A stretch of DNA of 64,000 bases. It comes from Megaustenia siamemsis. Its lineage: Eukaryota; Mollusca; Gastropoda; Stylommatophora; Ariophantidae. Both the position numbers and the translations under genes were made by a program. The notes beneath the pieces were generated by a model. It saw only the letters and a list, made by a program, of their open reading frames with translations, ran no database searches and had not been told where the DNA came from. Shown here in pieces: positions 43,045 to 54,544 of the stretch (the first letter of the stretch is position 1; each line of letters begins with the position of its first letter). Where the stretch lies: the NCBI GenBank assembly GCA_032433765.1, contig JAVIAB010000046.1, forward strand, positions 63,722,175-63,786,174, given 5' to 3'.

Positions 43045-46000
43045 ACTGACACATTGGTATAGAATTGTGGAAGCTACAACCACGTATTTTATAGAAATGT
43101 GGAAGCTACAACCACGTATTTTATAGAAATGTGGAAGCTACAACCACGTATTTTATAGACATGTGGAAGCTACAACCACGTATTTTATAGAAATGTGGAA
43201 GCTACAACCACGTATTTTATAGAAATGTGGAAGCTACAACCACGTATTTTATAGAAAAGTGTAAGCAGCAATCACGTATTTTATAGAAAAGTATAAGCTA
43301 CAACCACGTATTTTATAGAATTGTGGAAGCTACAACCACGTATTTTATAGAAATGTGGAAGCTACAACCACGTATTTTATAGAAATGTGGAAGCTACAAC
43401 CACGTATTTTATAGAAATGTGGAAGCTACAACCACGTATTTTATAGAAATGTGGAAGCTACAACCACGTATTTTATAGAAATGTGGAAGCTACAACCACG
43501 TATTTTATAGAAATGTGGAAGCTACAACCACGTATTTTATAGAAATGTGGAAGCTACAACCACGTATTTTATAGAAATGTGGAAGCTACAACCACGTATT
43601 TTATAGAAAAGTGTAAGCAGCAATCACGTATTTTATAGAAAAGTATAAGCTACAACCACGTATTTTATAGAATTGTGGAAGCTACAACCACGTATTTTAT
43701 AGAAATGTGGAAGCTACAACCACGTATTTTATAGAAATGTGGAAGCTACAACCACGTATTTTATAGAAATGTGGAAGCTACAACCACGTATTTTATAGAA
43801 AAGTGTAAGCAGCAATCACGTATTTTATAGAAAAGTATAAGCTACAACCACGTATTTTATAGAATTGTGGAAGCTACAACCACGTATTTTATAGAAAAGT
43901 ATAAGCTACAACCACGTATTTTATAGAAAAGTATAAGCTACAACCACGTATTTTATAGAATTGTGGAAGCTACAACCACGTATTTTATAGAATTGTGGAA
44001 GCTACAACCACGTATTTTATAGAATTGTGGAAGCAACAATCACGTATTTTATAGAAAAGTGTAAGCAACAATCACGTATGTTATGACAAAGTGTAAGCAG
44101 CAATCCCATATTTTATAGAAAAGTGTAAGCTACAATCACATATTTTATAGAAAAGTGTAAGCAACAATCATGTATTTTATAGAAAAGTGTAAGCTACAAT
44201 CACATATTTTATAGAAAAGTGTAAGCAACAATCATGTATTTTATAGAAAAGTGTAAGCTACAATCACATATTTTATAGAAAAGTGTAAGCAACAATCATG
44301 TATTTTATAGAAAAGTGTAAGCAACAATCACGTATTTTATAGAAAAGTGTAAGCAACAATAACGTATTTTATAGAAAAGTGTAAGCAAAAATCACGTATT
44401 TTATAGCAAAGTGTAAGCAACAATCGTGTATTTTATAGAAAAGTGTAAGCTACAATCACATATTTTATAGGAAAGTGTAAGCTACAATCACGTATTTTAT
44501 GACAAAGTGTAAGCAACAATCGTGTATTTTATAGAAAAGTGTAAGCTACAATCACATATTTTATAGAAAAGTGTAAGCTACAATCACATATTTTATAGAA
44601 AAGTGTAAGAAACAATCACGTATTTTATAGAAAAGTGTAAGCAACAATCACGTATTTTATAGAAAAGATTAAGCAACAATCACGTTTTTTATAGAAACGT
44701 GGAAGTAACAATCACGTATTTTATAGAAATGTCGTAGCAACAATCACGTATTTTATAGGAAAGTGTAAGCAACAATCATGTATTTTATAGAAAGGTGTAA
44801 GCAACAATCACGTTTTTTATAGAAAAGTGTAAGCAACAATCATGTATTTTATAGAAAGGTGTAAGCAACAATCATGTATTTTATAGAAACGTGGAAGTAA
44901 CAATCATGTATTTTATAGAAATGTGGAAGTAACAATCACATATTTTATAGAAAAGTACAAGCTACAATCACATATTTTATAGAAAAGTACAAGCTACAAT
45001 CACATATTTTATAGAAAAGTACAAGCTACAATCACATATTTTATAGAAAAGTGTAAGCAACAATCACATATTTTATAGAAAAGTGTAAGCAACAATCATG
45101 TATTTTATAGAAACGTGGAAGTAACAATCATGTATTTTATAGAAACGTGGAAGTAACAATCATGTATTTTATAGAAATGTGGAAGTAACAATCATGTATT
45201 TTATAGAAACGTGGAAGCAACAATCATGTATTTTATAGAAATGTGGTAGCAACAATCATGTATTTTATAGAAAGGTGTAAGCAACAATCACGTATTTTAT
45301 AGAAAAGTGTAAGCAACAATCACGTATATTATAGAAAAGTGTAAGCAACAATCACGTATTTTATAGAAAAGTATAAGCTACAACCACGTATTTTATAGAA
45401 TTGTGGAAGCTACAACCACGTATTTTATAGAAATGTGGAAGCTACAACCACGTATTTTATAGAAATGTGGAAGCTACAACCACGTATTTTATAGAAATGT
45501 GGAAGCTACAACCACGTATTTTATAGAAAAATGTAAGCAGCAATCACGTATTTTATAGAAAAGTATAAGCTACAACCACGTATTTTATAGAATTGTGGAA
45601 GCTACAACCACGTATTTTATAGAAAAGTATAAGCTACAACCACGTATTTTATAGAAAAGTATAAGCTACAACCACGTATTTTATAGAATTGTGGAAGCTA
45701 CAACCACCTATTTTATAGAATTGTGGAAGCTACAACCACGTATTTTATAGAATTGTGGAAGCAACAATCACGTATTTTATAGAAAAGTGTAAGCAACAAT
45801 CACGTATGTTATGACAAAGTGTAAGCAGCAATCCCATATTTTATAGAAAAGTGTAAGCTACAATCACATATTTTATAGAAAAGTGTAAGCAACAATCATG
45901 TATTTTATAGAAAAGTGTAAGCTACAATCACTTATTTTATAGAAAAGTGTAAGCAACAATCATGTATTTTATAGAAAAGTGTAAGCTACAATCACATATT

Positions 46001-48715
46001 TATAGAAAAGTGTAAGCAACAATCATGTATTTTATAGAAAAGTGTAAGCAACAATCACGTATTTTATAGAAAAGTGTAAGCAACAATAACGTATTTTATA
46101 GAAAAGTGTAAGCAAAAATCACGTATTTTATAGCAAAGTGTAAGCAACAATCGTGTATTTTATAGAAAAGTGTAAGCTACAATCACATATTTTATAGGAA
46201 AGTGTAAGCTACAATCACGTATTTTATGACAAAGTGTAAGCAACAATCGTGTATTTTATAGAAAAGTGTAAGCTACAATCACATATTTTATAGAAAAGTG
46301 TAAGCTACAATCACATATTTTATAGAAAAGTGTAAGAAACAATCACGTATTTTATAGAAAAGTGTAAGCAACAATCACGTATTTTATAGAAAAGATTAAG
46401 CAACAATCACGTTTTTTATAGAAACGTGGAAGTAACAATCACGTATTTTATAGAAATGTCGTAGCAACAATCACGTATTTTATAGGAAAGTGTAAGCAAC
46501 AATCATGTATTTTATAGAAAGGTGTAAGCAACAATCACGTTTTTTATAGAAAAGTGTAAGCAACAATCATGTATTTTATAGAAAGGTGTAAGCAACAATC
46601 ATGTATTTTATAGAAACGTGGAAGTAACAATCATGTATTTTATAGAAATGTGGAAGTAACAATCACATATTTTATAGAAAAGTACAAGCTACAATCACAT
46701 ATTTTATAGAAAAGTACAAGCTACAATCACATATTTTATAGAAAAGTACAAGCTACAATCACATATTTTATAGAAAAGTGTAAGCAACAATCACATATTT
46801 TATAGAAAAGTGTAAGCAACAATCATGTATTTTATAGAAACGTGGAAGTAACAATCATGTATTTTATAGAAACGTGGAAGTAACAATCATGTATTTTATA
46901 GAAATGTGGAAGTAACAATCATGTATTTTATAGAAACGTGGAAGCAACAATCATGTATTTTATAGAAATGTGGTAGCAACAATCATGTATTTTATAGAAA
47001 GGTGTAAGCAACAATCACGTATTTTATAGAAAAGTGTAAGCAACAATCACGTATATTATAGAAAAGTGTAAGCAACAATCACGTATTTTATAGAAAAGTA
47101 TAAGCTACAACCACGTATTTTATAGAATTGTGGAAGCTACAACCACGTATTTTATAGAAATGTGGAAGCTACAACCACGTATTTTATAGAAATGTGGAAG
47201 CTACAACCACGTATTTTATAGAAATGTGGAAGCTACAACCACGTATTTTATAGAAAAATGTAAGCAGCAATCACGTATTTTATAGAAAAGTATAAGCTAC
47301 AACCACGTATTTTATAGAATTGTGGAAGCTACAACCACGTATTTTATAGAAAAGTATAAGCTACAACCACGTATTTTATAGAAAAGTATAAGCTACAACC
47401 ACGTATTTTATAGAATTGTGGAAGCTACAACCACCTATTTTATAGAATTGTGGAAGCTACAACCACGTATTTTATAGAATTGTGGAAGCAACAATCACGT
47501 ATTTTATAGAAAAGTGTAAGCAACAATCACGTATGTTATGACAAAGTGTAAGCAGCAATCCCATATTTTATAGAAAAGTGTAAGCTACAATCACATATTT
47601 TATAGAAAAGTGTAAGCAACAATCATGTATTTTATAGAAAAGAGCAACTAACAATCACGTATTTAATAGAAATGTGGTAGCAACAATCACGTATTTTATA
47701 GAAAAGTGTAAGCAACAATCACGTATTTTATAGAAAAGTGTAAGCAACAATCACGTATTTTATAGAAAAATGTAAGCAACAATCACGTATTTTATAGAAA
47801 AGTGTAAGCAACAATCACATATTTTTTAGAAAAGTGTAAGCAACAATCACATATTTTATAGAAAAGTGTAAGCAGCAATCACATATTTTATAGAAAAGTG
47901 TAAGCAACAATCACGTATTTAATAGAAAAGTGTAAGCAACAATCATGTATTTTATAGAAAAGTGTAAGCAACAATCACATATTTTATAGAAAATTGTAAG
48001 TAACAATCACATTTTTTATAGAAAAGTGTCAGCAACAATCACGTATTTTATAGAAAAGTCTAATCAACAATCACATATTTTATAGAAAAGTGTAAGCAAC
48101 AATCACATTTTAATAGAAAAGTGTAAGCTACAATCACATATTTTATAGAAAAGTGTAAGCAAAAATCACGTATTTTATAGCAAAGTGTAAGCTACAATCA
48201 CGTATTTTATAGAAAAGTGTAAGCAACAATCACATATTTTATAGAAAATTGTAAGTAACAATCACATATTTTATAGAAAAGTGTAAGCAACAATCACGTA
48301 TTTTATAGAAAAGTGTAAGCAACAATCACATATTTTATAGAAAAGTGTAAGCAACAATCACATTTTAATACAAAAGTGTAAGCTACAATAACATATTTTA
48401 TAGAAAAGTGTAAGCAACAATCACGTATTTTATAGAAAAGTGTAAGCTACAATCACGTATTTTATAGAAAAGTGTAAGCAACAATCACGTATTTTATAGG
48501 AAAGTGTAAGCAACAATCACGTATTTTATAGGGAAGCGTAAGCAACAATCACGTATTTTATAGGAAAGTGTAAGCAACAATCACGTATTTTATAGGATAG
48601 TGTAAGCAACAATCACGTATTTTATAGGTAAGTGTAAGCTACAATCACGTATTTTATAGGAAAGTGTAAGCTACAATCACGTATTTTATAGGAAAGCGTA
48701 AGCCACAAGTGTTAT
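43045..48715. repeat. 32-bp satellite, about 177 copies, with higher-order structure
   Basis: The monomer contains gtggaagctacaaccacgta plus ttttatagaaat, with variants gtgtaagcaacaatcacg, gtataagctacaaccacg and others. This is the largest array in the window (5.67 kb). No stable open frame or inverted structure was seen. Confidence 0.98.
43603..47640. repeat. 1,728-bp higher-order repeat, about 2.3 copies
   Basis: Rare variant monomers recur at a fixed spacing. The marker ttatgacaaagtgtaagcag is at 44081, 45809 and 47536, spacings of 1,728 and 1,727 bp. 1,728 is exactly 54 monomers of 32 bp. The one-base difference is explained by a missing T near 45998. Copies 2 and 3 share private variants (aaaaatgtaagcag, accacctatt), so they are the youngest pair. 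Confidence 0.9.
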
Positions 48716-49339
48716 CTTTCCTTGATTTTTTTTTTGGCAAAGAATGTTTGAGTGTTGACCTTGATGACGTCACTGTGTGATTGCCTCTCATGCAAGGTCA
48801 CGCCGATTGTTTAAGCTGTCGTCTGAAACTCGAAATCAAGCGCGGCACAAGTAAAATTGATGACTGAAAGAATAGACGGGTTGTGACTTCTATTTTTGGT
48901 AACATAAAAATTGTTAAATTATGTTGTTATTTTTCTTTTTACGTAAAATATTGGAAGTGCTGATTTCAACAAGGTGTCAAAACTGGACAAGGCAAACATA
49001 AACAAATATTAATTGAAGCTTTCTTTCACTTAATCAAAAGCCATTCTGGCAAGTTCGTAGTGTTATTTCCGGTCTGTATCGAACTGTTTCCTGTCACGAC
49101 TTCCGTCGTGGACCGTAATGGACCTCACAGTCAATGCATGCGGGTTGATCACTATATATAGAATATTGCCTACTCAGAGCGTGTCGGTCAAAGTTGTACA
49201 CAACAATTGCCAGACAGAAATATTCCGGAAACATTCACCTCTAGCTGTGATATCAACCGGCTAGAACCACTTTGATAACATCATCATCTTGTGCTGGGTC
49301 AGCATTGAAAGTTCTGTCTCTTGTCTAAATCAACTAAAT
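48716..49339. other. Single-copy spacer, possible promoter region
   Basis: About 620 bases with no coding support. It contains a tgatgacgtcactg element (48761-48774) and a TATA-like stretch (next entry), so it could be 5' flanking DNA of an unseen gene or transposon. Confidence 0.35.
49152..49180 (+). promoter_or_regulatory. TATA-like box with initiator-like tcag (weak)
   Basis: ctatatatag at 49152-49161 is followed by actcaga at 49172-49178. The spacing is a little short for a standard TATA/initiator pair and no downstream open frame is known. Confidence 0.2.
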
Positions 49340-49545
49340 GATACCTAAAGTAAAGTAAAGTATAGTAGGAAAGTAATGTATAGTAGGAAAGTAAAGTAAA
49401 GTATAGTAGTAAAGTAATATAGTAGTAAAGGATTATAGTAGTAAAGTATTATAGTAGTAAAGTATTATAGTAGTAAAGTTGTATAGTAGTAAAGTAGTAT
49501 AGTAGTAAAGTAAAGTAGCAAAATAAATTAGTATAGGAGTAAAGT
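49340..49545. repeat. aaagta/tagta microsatellite-like repeat
   Basis: Irregular agtaaagt, atagtagt and aaagtatt units. Composition resembles the SINE tail at 36490-36565 and the array at 60062-60652. Confidence 0.9.
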
Positions 49546-49599
49546 CAAGTCAAGTAATCACGACCTCCACGTGTTGATATGGGAAATATATTATATATA

Positions 49600-49800
49600 T
49601 ATATATATATCACTCTTCTCCATGGCCACGGCACATCTTTGGGTCATGTGGTCGGCATAACGCCAGGCCATTTACTTCCCAGAAAAATGTGTGGTCCTCA
49701 CTATAGGGCGAACCTCGAGCTTGACCATTGCGAAACAAATCCTCTATTTCTGGAAGTTGAACTGGAACCCTTCTAACCAGTAAGCTGGCGTGCTATGACC
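49600..49800 (-). repeat. Dispersed SINE-like repeat (type V), copy 1
   Basis: Landmarks catgtggtcggcataacgcc, ttacttcccagaaaaat and gggcgaacctcgagc are shared with copies at 53808-54015 and 63095-63260. In the other copies the right end on the minus strand reads like a tRNA A-box (gtggctgagtggttag), so a tRNA-derived SINE is likely. Confidence 0.7.
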
Positions 49801-50040
49801 CGCTGTTCTGGGTTATCTTGTTCGTCTCTTTATGTTATCAGCCTAGTTGCGTCACTACCGACGTTTACCTCCTTTATTTTGTGTTTTATTCTTTCCAATT
49901 TGACTTCCTGTTATTTGTCTTCTTGACGTGTTTCACAGCATTCATTCTGATTCCGTTATTCTTGGACTTCTGCCATCTTGCCCCACTCAGACTGGGACCC
50001 CGGACTCACGAGTTGTTCGGAGAGCAGTGATGATGACCCG
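49801..50040 (-). other. Probable LINE 3' untranslated region
   Basis: Lies directly downstream, on the minus strand, of the LINE ORF2 end at 50041-50425. It has no coding content; its role as LINE 3' UTR is inferred from position. Confidence 0.4.
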
Positions 50041-50425
50041 CTAATAACTCAATAACAATAACTCTCTTATGAAGGCAGCTGTTTACGTGATTCGGTTGCC
50101 CCGTAGAATTTCTCTTCCAGGGAGGTGGGTGTGGACCACATTGCCCATTGGTCTGTGTACTGTGGGCAATCCTGTAGAACATGTTTTGTTGTCATGTTAT
50201 CCAGTGTGACACAGTTCCTATTTTGAGTTTGGTGAACGTGTGGTTTCTCATTCTATTGTGGCCAGTGCGTAGGCGAAGTATGATGACTTGATCCCTCCTT
50301 GATAGTTGGTGGTATCCGTCTCTCCCGGTATACTTTGGCTGTTCTTGTTTCCGTGTCTCGTGATATTGGCGTTTATGCGTACCCTGATCATTATCATCGG
50401 GTGCCCTGTCTGATGACAATGGCGA
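50041..50425 (-). mobile_element. LINE ORF2 C-terminus after RNase H
   Basis: The minus-strand reading has YHQLSRRDQVIILRLRTGHN and MRNHTFTKLKIGTVSH, then in another frame VLQDCPQYTDQWAMW and EEKFYGA before a stop. The L.R..Q..I.RLRTGHN.....H pattern followed by a H(V)L..CP.Y stretch is the C-terminal end of RNase H-bearing I/Jockey-type LINEs. A frameshift separates the two parts and zinc-knuckle cysteines are partly lost. Confidence 0.8.
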
Positions 50426-50479
50426 TAATGTCTCTTCACAACTTTCTATCTCTACAGTTGTTTATTAAATTTATGGAGA

Positions 50480-51305
50480 GGCAGAATGAGCGGAAGAAAG
50501 AGAGGGAAAGCGGGAGAGAGAGAGAGGAGGAGGAGGAGAGAGGGAAAGCGGGAGAAAGAGAGGAGGAGGAGAGAGGGAAAGCGGGAGAAAGAGAGGAGGA
50601 GGAGAGAGGGAAAGCAGGAGAGAGAGAGGAGGAGGAGAGAGGGAAAGCGGGAGAGAGAGAGGAGGAGGAGAGAGGGAAAGCGGGAGAAAGAGAGGAGGAG
50701 GAGAGAGGGAAAGCGGGAGAAAGAGAGGAGGAGGAGAGAGGGAAAGCGGGAGAAAGAGAGGAGGAGGAGAGAGGGAAAGCGGGAGAGAGAGAGGAGGAGG
50801 AGAGAGGGAAAGCGGGAGAAAGAGAGGAGGAGGAGAGAGGGAAAGCAGGAGAGAGAGAGGAGGAGGAGGAGAGAGGGAAAGCAGGAGAGAGAGAGAGGAG
50901 GAGGAGAGAGGGAAAGCGGGAGAGAGAGAGATGAGGAGGAGAGAGGGAAAGCGGGAGAGAGAGATGAGGAGGAGAGAGGGAAAGCGGGAGAGAGAGATGA
51001 GGAGGAGAGAGGGAAAGCGGGAGAGAGAGAGGAGGAGGAGAGAGGGAAAACGGGAGAGAGGAGGAGGAGAGAGGGAAAGCGGGAGAGAGAGAGGAGGAGG
51101 AGAGAGGGAAAGCAGGAGAGAGAGAGAGGAGGAAGAGAGAGGGAAAGCGGGAGAGAGAGAGATGAGGAGGAGAGAGGGAAAGCGGGAGAGAGAGAGATGA
51201 GGAGGAGAGAGGGAAAGCGGGAGAGAGAGAGATGAGGAGGAGAGAGGGAAAGCGGGAGAGAGAGAGAGATGAGGAGGAGAGAGGGAAAGCGGGAGAGAGA
51301 GAGGA
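50480..51305. repeat. 33-35-bp nearly all-purine satellite
   Basis: About 25 copies of gagaggaggaggagagaggg plus aaagcgggaga-type ends. One C per unit is almost the only pyrimidine on this strand, with occasional T in agatgagg units. Glu/Arg/Lys-rich and Ser/Leu/Pro-rich open frames on the two strands are composition artefacts. Confidence 0.97.
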
Positions 51306-51589
51306 GACAGATGGATGGAGGAGGAAGGGAGTTGTGGACCTGGTACTCACCAGTGGCATTAATGCTACTCCTTGCCAATGCCCATTTCCATAAACTATAA
51401 GACGATACAAGATGACAGCAACACGTCATGTCGTCGGGGAGTGCGGTGTGGAACTGATTTAAGCGTGTGTGGATGCGTTATGTCACTAGTTGACCGCAAA
51501 ACCGCGGTATAAACCCGACACATCCGACTTCGGCATGAATAAATCCGCTTAACAATGTTTGGGCCCGGGCTGCGACATTTTTGGACTAC
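51306..51589. other. Spacer, nothing recognised
   Basis: No supported feature. Confidence 0.4.
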
Positions 51590-51725
51590 TCTTTTCGGCT
51601 TTCAACTGCCAGGGGTTCTCATGCTTGTGCGCACACGGGACCTTCATCTTCTTGCCGTTTTCTGAGAGAGCTAGACATTGGATATCTCCACCCAGAGATT
51701 CACGGTCATCCATGGTCCATGCCGA
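51590..51725 (-). repeat. SINE-like repeat (type U), copy 2
   Basis: Matches 12065-12160 in order: aactgccaggggttct, gtgcgcacacgggacct, cttgccgttttc, gagctagacattggat. It is diverged and truncated. Confidence 0.55.
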
Positions 51726-51759
51726 CAGGCGTTGGATATCATGATCCTCCATACCTCGA

Positions 51760-51830
51760 TCTTGTGAACTGTGCAATAGTTCCAGCGTTGACTTTTCCCG
51801 TGCCACGCCGACAAATTATCCAGCATCTTT
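51760..51830 (-). mobile_element. LINE family B fragment, left of array
   Basis: Landmarks gttgacttttcccgtgcca and aaattatccagcatcttt align with gttgactgttttccatgcca and aagctatccagtatctt at 20605-20655. The LINE resumes at 53566 after the 22-bp array. Confidence 0.7.
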
Positions 51831-53565
51831 CTCTTTGTCTACCCCTATTTCTCCCTTTGTCTACCTCTATCTCTATCTTTGTCTACCTCTATCTCTCCCT
51901 TTGTCTACCTCTATCTCTATCTTTGTCTACCTCTATCTCTCCCTTTGTCTACCTATATCTCTCCCGATCTCTCCCTTTCCCTACCTCTATCTCTCCCTTT
52001 GACTACCTCTATCTCTCCCTTTGTCTACCTCAATCTCTCCATTTGTCTGCCTCTACCTCTCCCTTTGTCTACCTCTATCTCTCCCGACCTCTCCCTTTCC
52101 CTACCTCTATATCTCACTTTGTCTACTTCTATCTATCCCTTAGTCTACCTCTATCTCTCTCTTTGTCTACATCTATCTCTTCCTTTGTCTACCTCTATCT
52201 CTCCCTTTGTCTACCTCTATCTCTCTCCTTTGTCTACCTCTATCTCTCCTTTGTCTACCTCTATCTCTCCCGTTGTCTACCTCTATCTCTCTCTTTCCCT
52301 GCCTCTATCTCTCCCTTTGTCTACCTCTATCTCTCCCGATCTCTCCCTTTTCCTACCTCTATCTCTCCCTTTGTCTACCTCAATCTCTCCCTTTGTCTAC
52401 ATCTATCTCTCCCTTTGTCTATCTCTATCTCTCCCGATCTCTCTCTTTCCCTGCCTCAATCTCTCCCTTTGTCTATCCTTATCTCTCCCTTTGTCCACCT
52501 CTATCTCGCCCTTTGTATACCTCTATCACTCCCTTTGTCTACCTCTATCTCTCCCGATCTCTCTCTTTCCCTGCCTCAATCTCTCCCTTTGTCTATCCTT
52601 ATCTATCCCTTTGTCCACCTCTATCACTCCCTTTGTCCACCTCTATCTCTCCCTTTGTCTACCTCTATCTCTCCCTTTGTCTACCCCTATCTCTCCCTTT
52701 GCCTATCCCTATCTCTCCCTTTGTCTACCTCTATCTCTCCCTTTGTCTACCCTATCTTTCCCTTTACCTACTTCTATCTCTCCCTTTGTCTACACCTATC
52801 TTTCCCTTTACCTACTTCTATCTCTCCCTTTGTCTACCTCTATCTCTCCCGATCTCTCTCTTTCCCTGCCTCAATCTCTCCCTTTGTCTATCCTTATCTC
52901 TCCCTTTGTCCACCTCTATCTCTCCCTTTGTCTACCTCTATCTCTCCCTTTGTCTACCCCTATCTCTCCATTTGTCTATCCCTATCTCTCCCTTTGTCTA
53001 CCTCTTTCTCTCCCTTTGTCTACCCCTATCTTTCCCTTTACCTACTTCTATCTCTCCCTTTGTCTACCCCTATCTTTCCCTTTACCTACTTCTATCTCTC
53101 CCTTTGTCTACCCCTATCTCTCCCTTTGTCTATCCCTATCTCTCCCTTTGTCTACCTCTTTCTCTCCCTTTGTCTACCCCTATCTCTACCTTTGTCTACC
53201 TATATTTCTCCCTTTGTCAACCTCAATCACTCCCTTTGTCTACCCCTATCTCTCCCTTTGTCTACCTATATCTCTCCCTTTGTCAACCTCAATCACTCCC
53301 TTTGTCTATCCCTATCTCTCCCTTTGTCTACCTCTTTCTCTCCCTTTGTCTACCTCTATCTCTCCCTTTGTCTACCTCTATCTCTCCGTTTGTCTACCTC
53401 AATCTCTCCTTTGCCTACCTCTATCTCTCCCTTTGCCTACCTCAATCTCTCCCTTTGCCTACCTCTATCTCTCCCTTTGCCTACCTCTATCTCTCCCTTT
53501 GTCTACCTCTATCTCTCCCTTTGCCTACCTCTATCTCTCCCTTTGTCTACCCCTATATCTCCTGC
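51831..53565. repeat. 22-bp pyrimidine-rich satellite, about 78 copies
   Basis: The unit is ctctatctctccctttgtct plus ac, with variants such as cccgatctctctctttccctgc. Open frames up to 721 codons (Ser/Leu/Pro/Tyr) arise from the repeat. It is flanked on both sides by pieces of one LINE. Confidence 0.97.
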
Positions 53566-53745
53566 CTTCCATTTCTCTTCTTGTCACCAAGTATTCCTCC
53601 CCCCCCCCCCGCACCTCATATTCCCCACAAATCTGAACTCACTTTTCCTATTTTTTTTGTACAAAATTCTCCTCTCTTTATCTGGTTCTTTTAGTACCTC
53701 AACATCCCTCAGCGGATTGTTGTTTTGCTGTCCACGATATATTTA
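53566..53745 (-). mobile_element. LINE family B fragment, right of array
   Basis: gtcaccaagtattcc aligns with gtaaccaagtattcc at 20706-20720. The minus-strand reading DVEVLKEPDKERRILYKKNR then FRFVGNMR resembles NEEVLKEANTKRELL...FFGHIMR. A run of 13 C (about 53599-53611) lies inside. Confidence 0.7.
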
Positions 53746-53807
53746 AAGTCAACTGAAAGTTCCCTCCCCTGCTTGGCCCATGGCTACATGATGTTAGTGA
53801 CCATAGT

Positions 53808-54015
53808 TTTTTCACGACCATTGCACACATTTTAACGTGGTCGGCATCACGCCAGCCCGCCTTTACTTCATAGAAAAATACCTAGTACACGTCGTTAGAG
53901 GTTCGGTGAACCTCGGAGCCTGGCCGGTCCCATAAAAATTCCTCCACTTGTAGAAATTAGTCCCGGACACTTCCGATCATAAAGCGAGCACACTAACCAC
54001 TCAGCCACTTAGGCA
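53808..54015 (-). repeat. SINE-like repeat (type V), copy 2
   Basis: Shares acgtggtcggcatcacgcc, ttacttcatagaaaaat and ggtgaacctcggagcc with the other type V copies. The right end, read on the minus strand, is gtggctgagtggttagtgtg, a clear tRNA-type A-box region. Confidence 0.78.
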
Positions 54016-54039
54016 TTCTTTCTAAAACATCACAACCCA

Positions 54040-54140
54040 AGTAATTTTATTTGGCCTTTTATATTTCTGTTTACTGTCCATGATTCGCAACCACAATCAG
54101 CACTGGTTCGATGTGGCGATGACAAACCCTCTAACTTACA
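54040..54140 (-). mobile_element. Small LINE family B scrap
   Basis: tttactgtccatgattcgca aligns with tctactgtccatgattcact at 31110-31128, the ESWTV segment of the LINE. Only about 100 bases remain. Confidence 0.5.
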
Positions 54141-54159
54141 ATGATAATGAAGTTTTTAT

Positions 54160-54500
54160 TTCAAATATTCTTGGCCAGTGGCAGTTACTTCGAGCGAATC
54201 ATTACAGGGCAAGAGGCATGTTTACAACACTTGGGAAAATATCACAAATAATCAACAACAGAAAATAAAAACAAAGAACAATAGATGGTCTGAAGTAGAA
54301 TCAAACCCGTACTTCTCGGCACAGGGTCTTGCCACGCGAAACCAAACGCTAGAGCACACAGCCAACTCTGCATCTGAGTTCCGTAAAGGCACAAATGAAA
54401 AAAAAAAAAAATATGGTTCGAAGGTAACAAATCCCAGCTGCCAATGTGAGATTCCAAGCAGGGACCCACAAGGGACAATGTCCTACCTCTAACTACTCCT
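54160..54500 (-). repeat. Possible further SINE-like repeat
   Basis: The minus strand has tggctgtgtgctctagcg and gggtttgattctac about 40 bp apart, similar to tRNA A- and B-boxes. No second copy was found in the window, so the call is tentative. Confidence 0.4.
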
Positions 54501-54544
54501 TTGTCTCATTTTAAATCTCGTTCTTTTACTTTTGACGATGAGTC

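Noticed and set aside
50299..51429. Glu/Arg/Lys-rich coiled-coil-like protein and Ser/Leu/Pro-rich protein on opposite strands
   Set aside because: Purine tract composition; not supported by start, splice or domain evidence.
51581..53746. Overlapping open frames of 721, 585 and 495 codons rich in Ser, Leu, Pro and Tyr
   Set aside because: Frame cycling through a 22-bp array; three frames read the same peptide in rotation.
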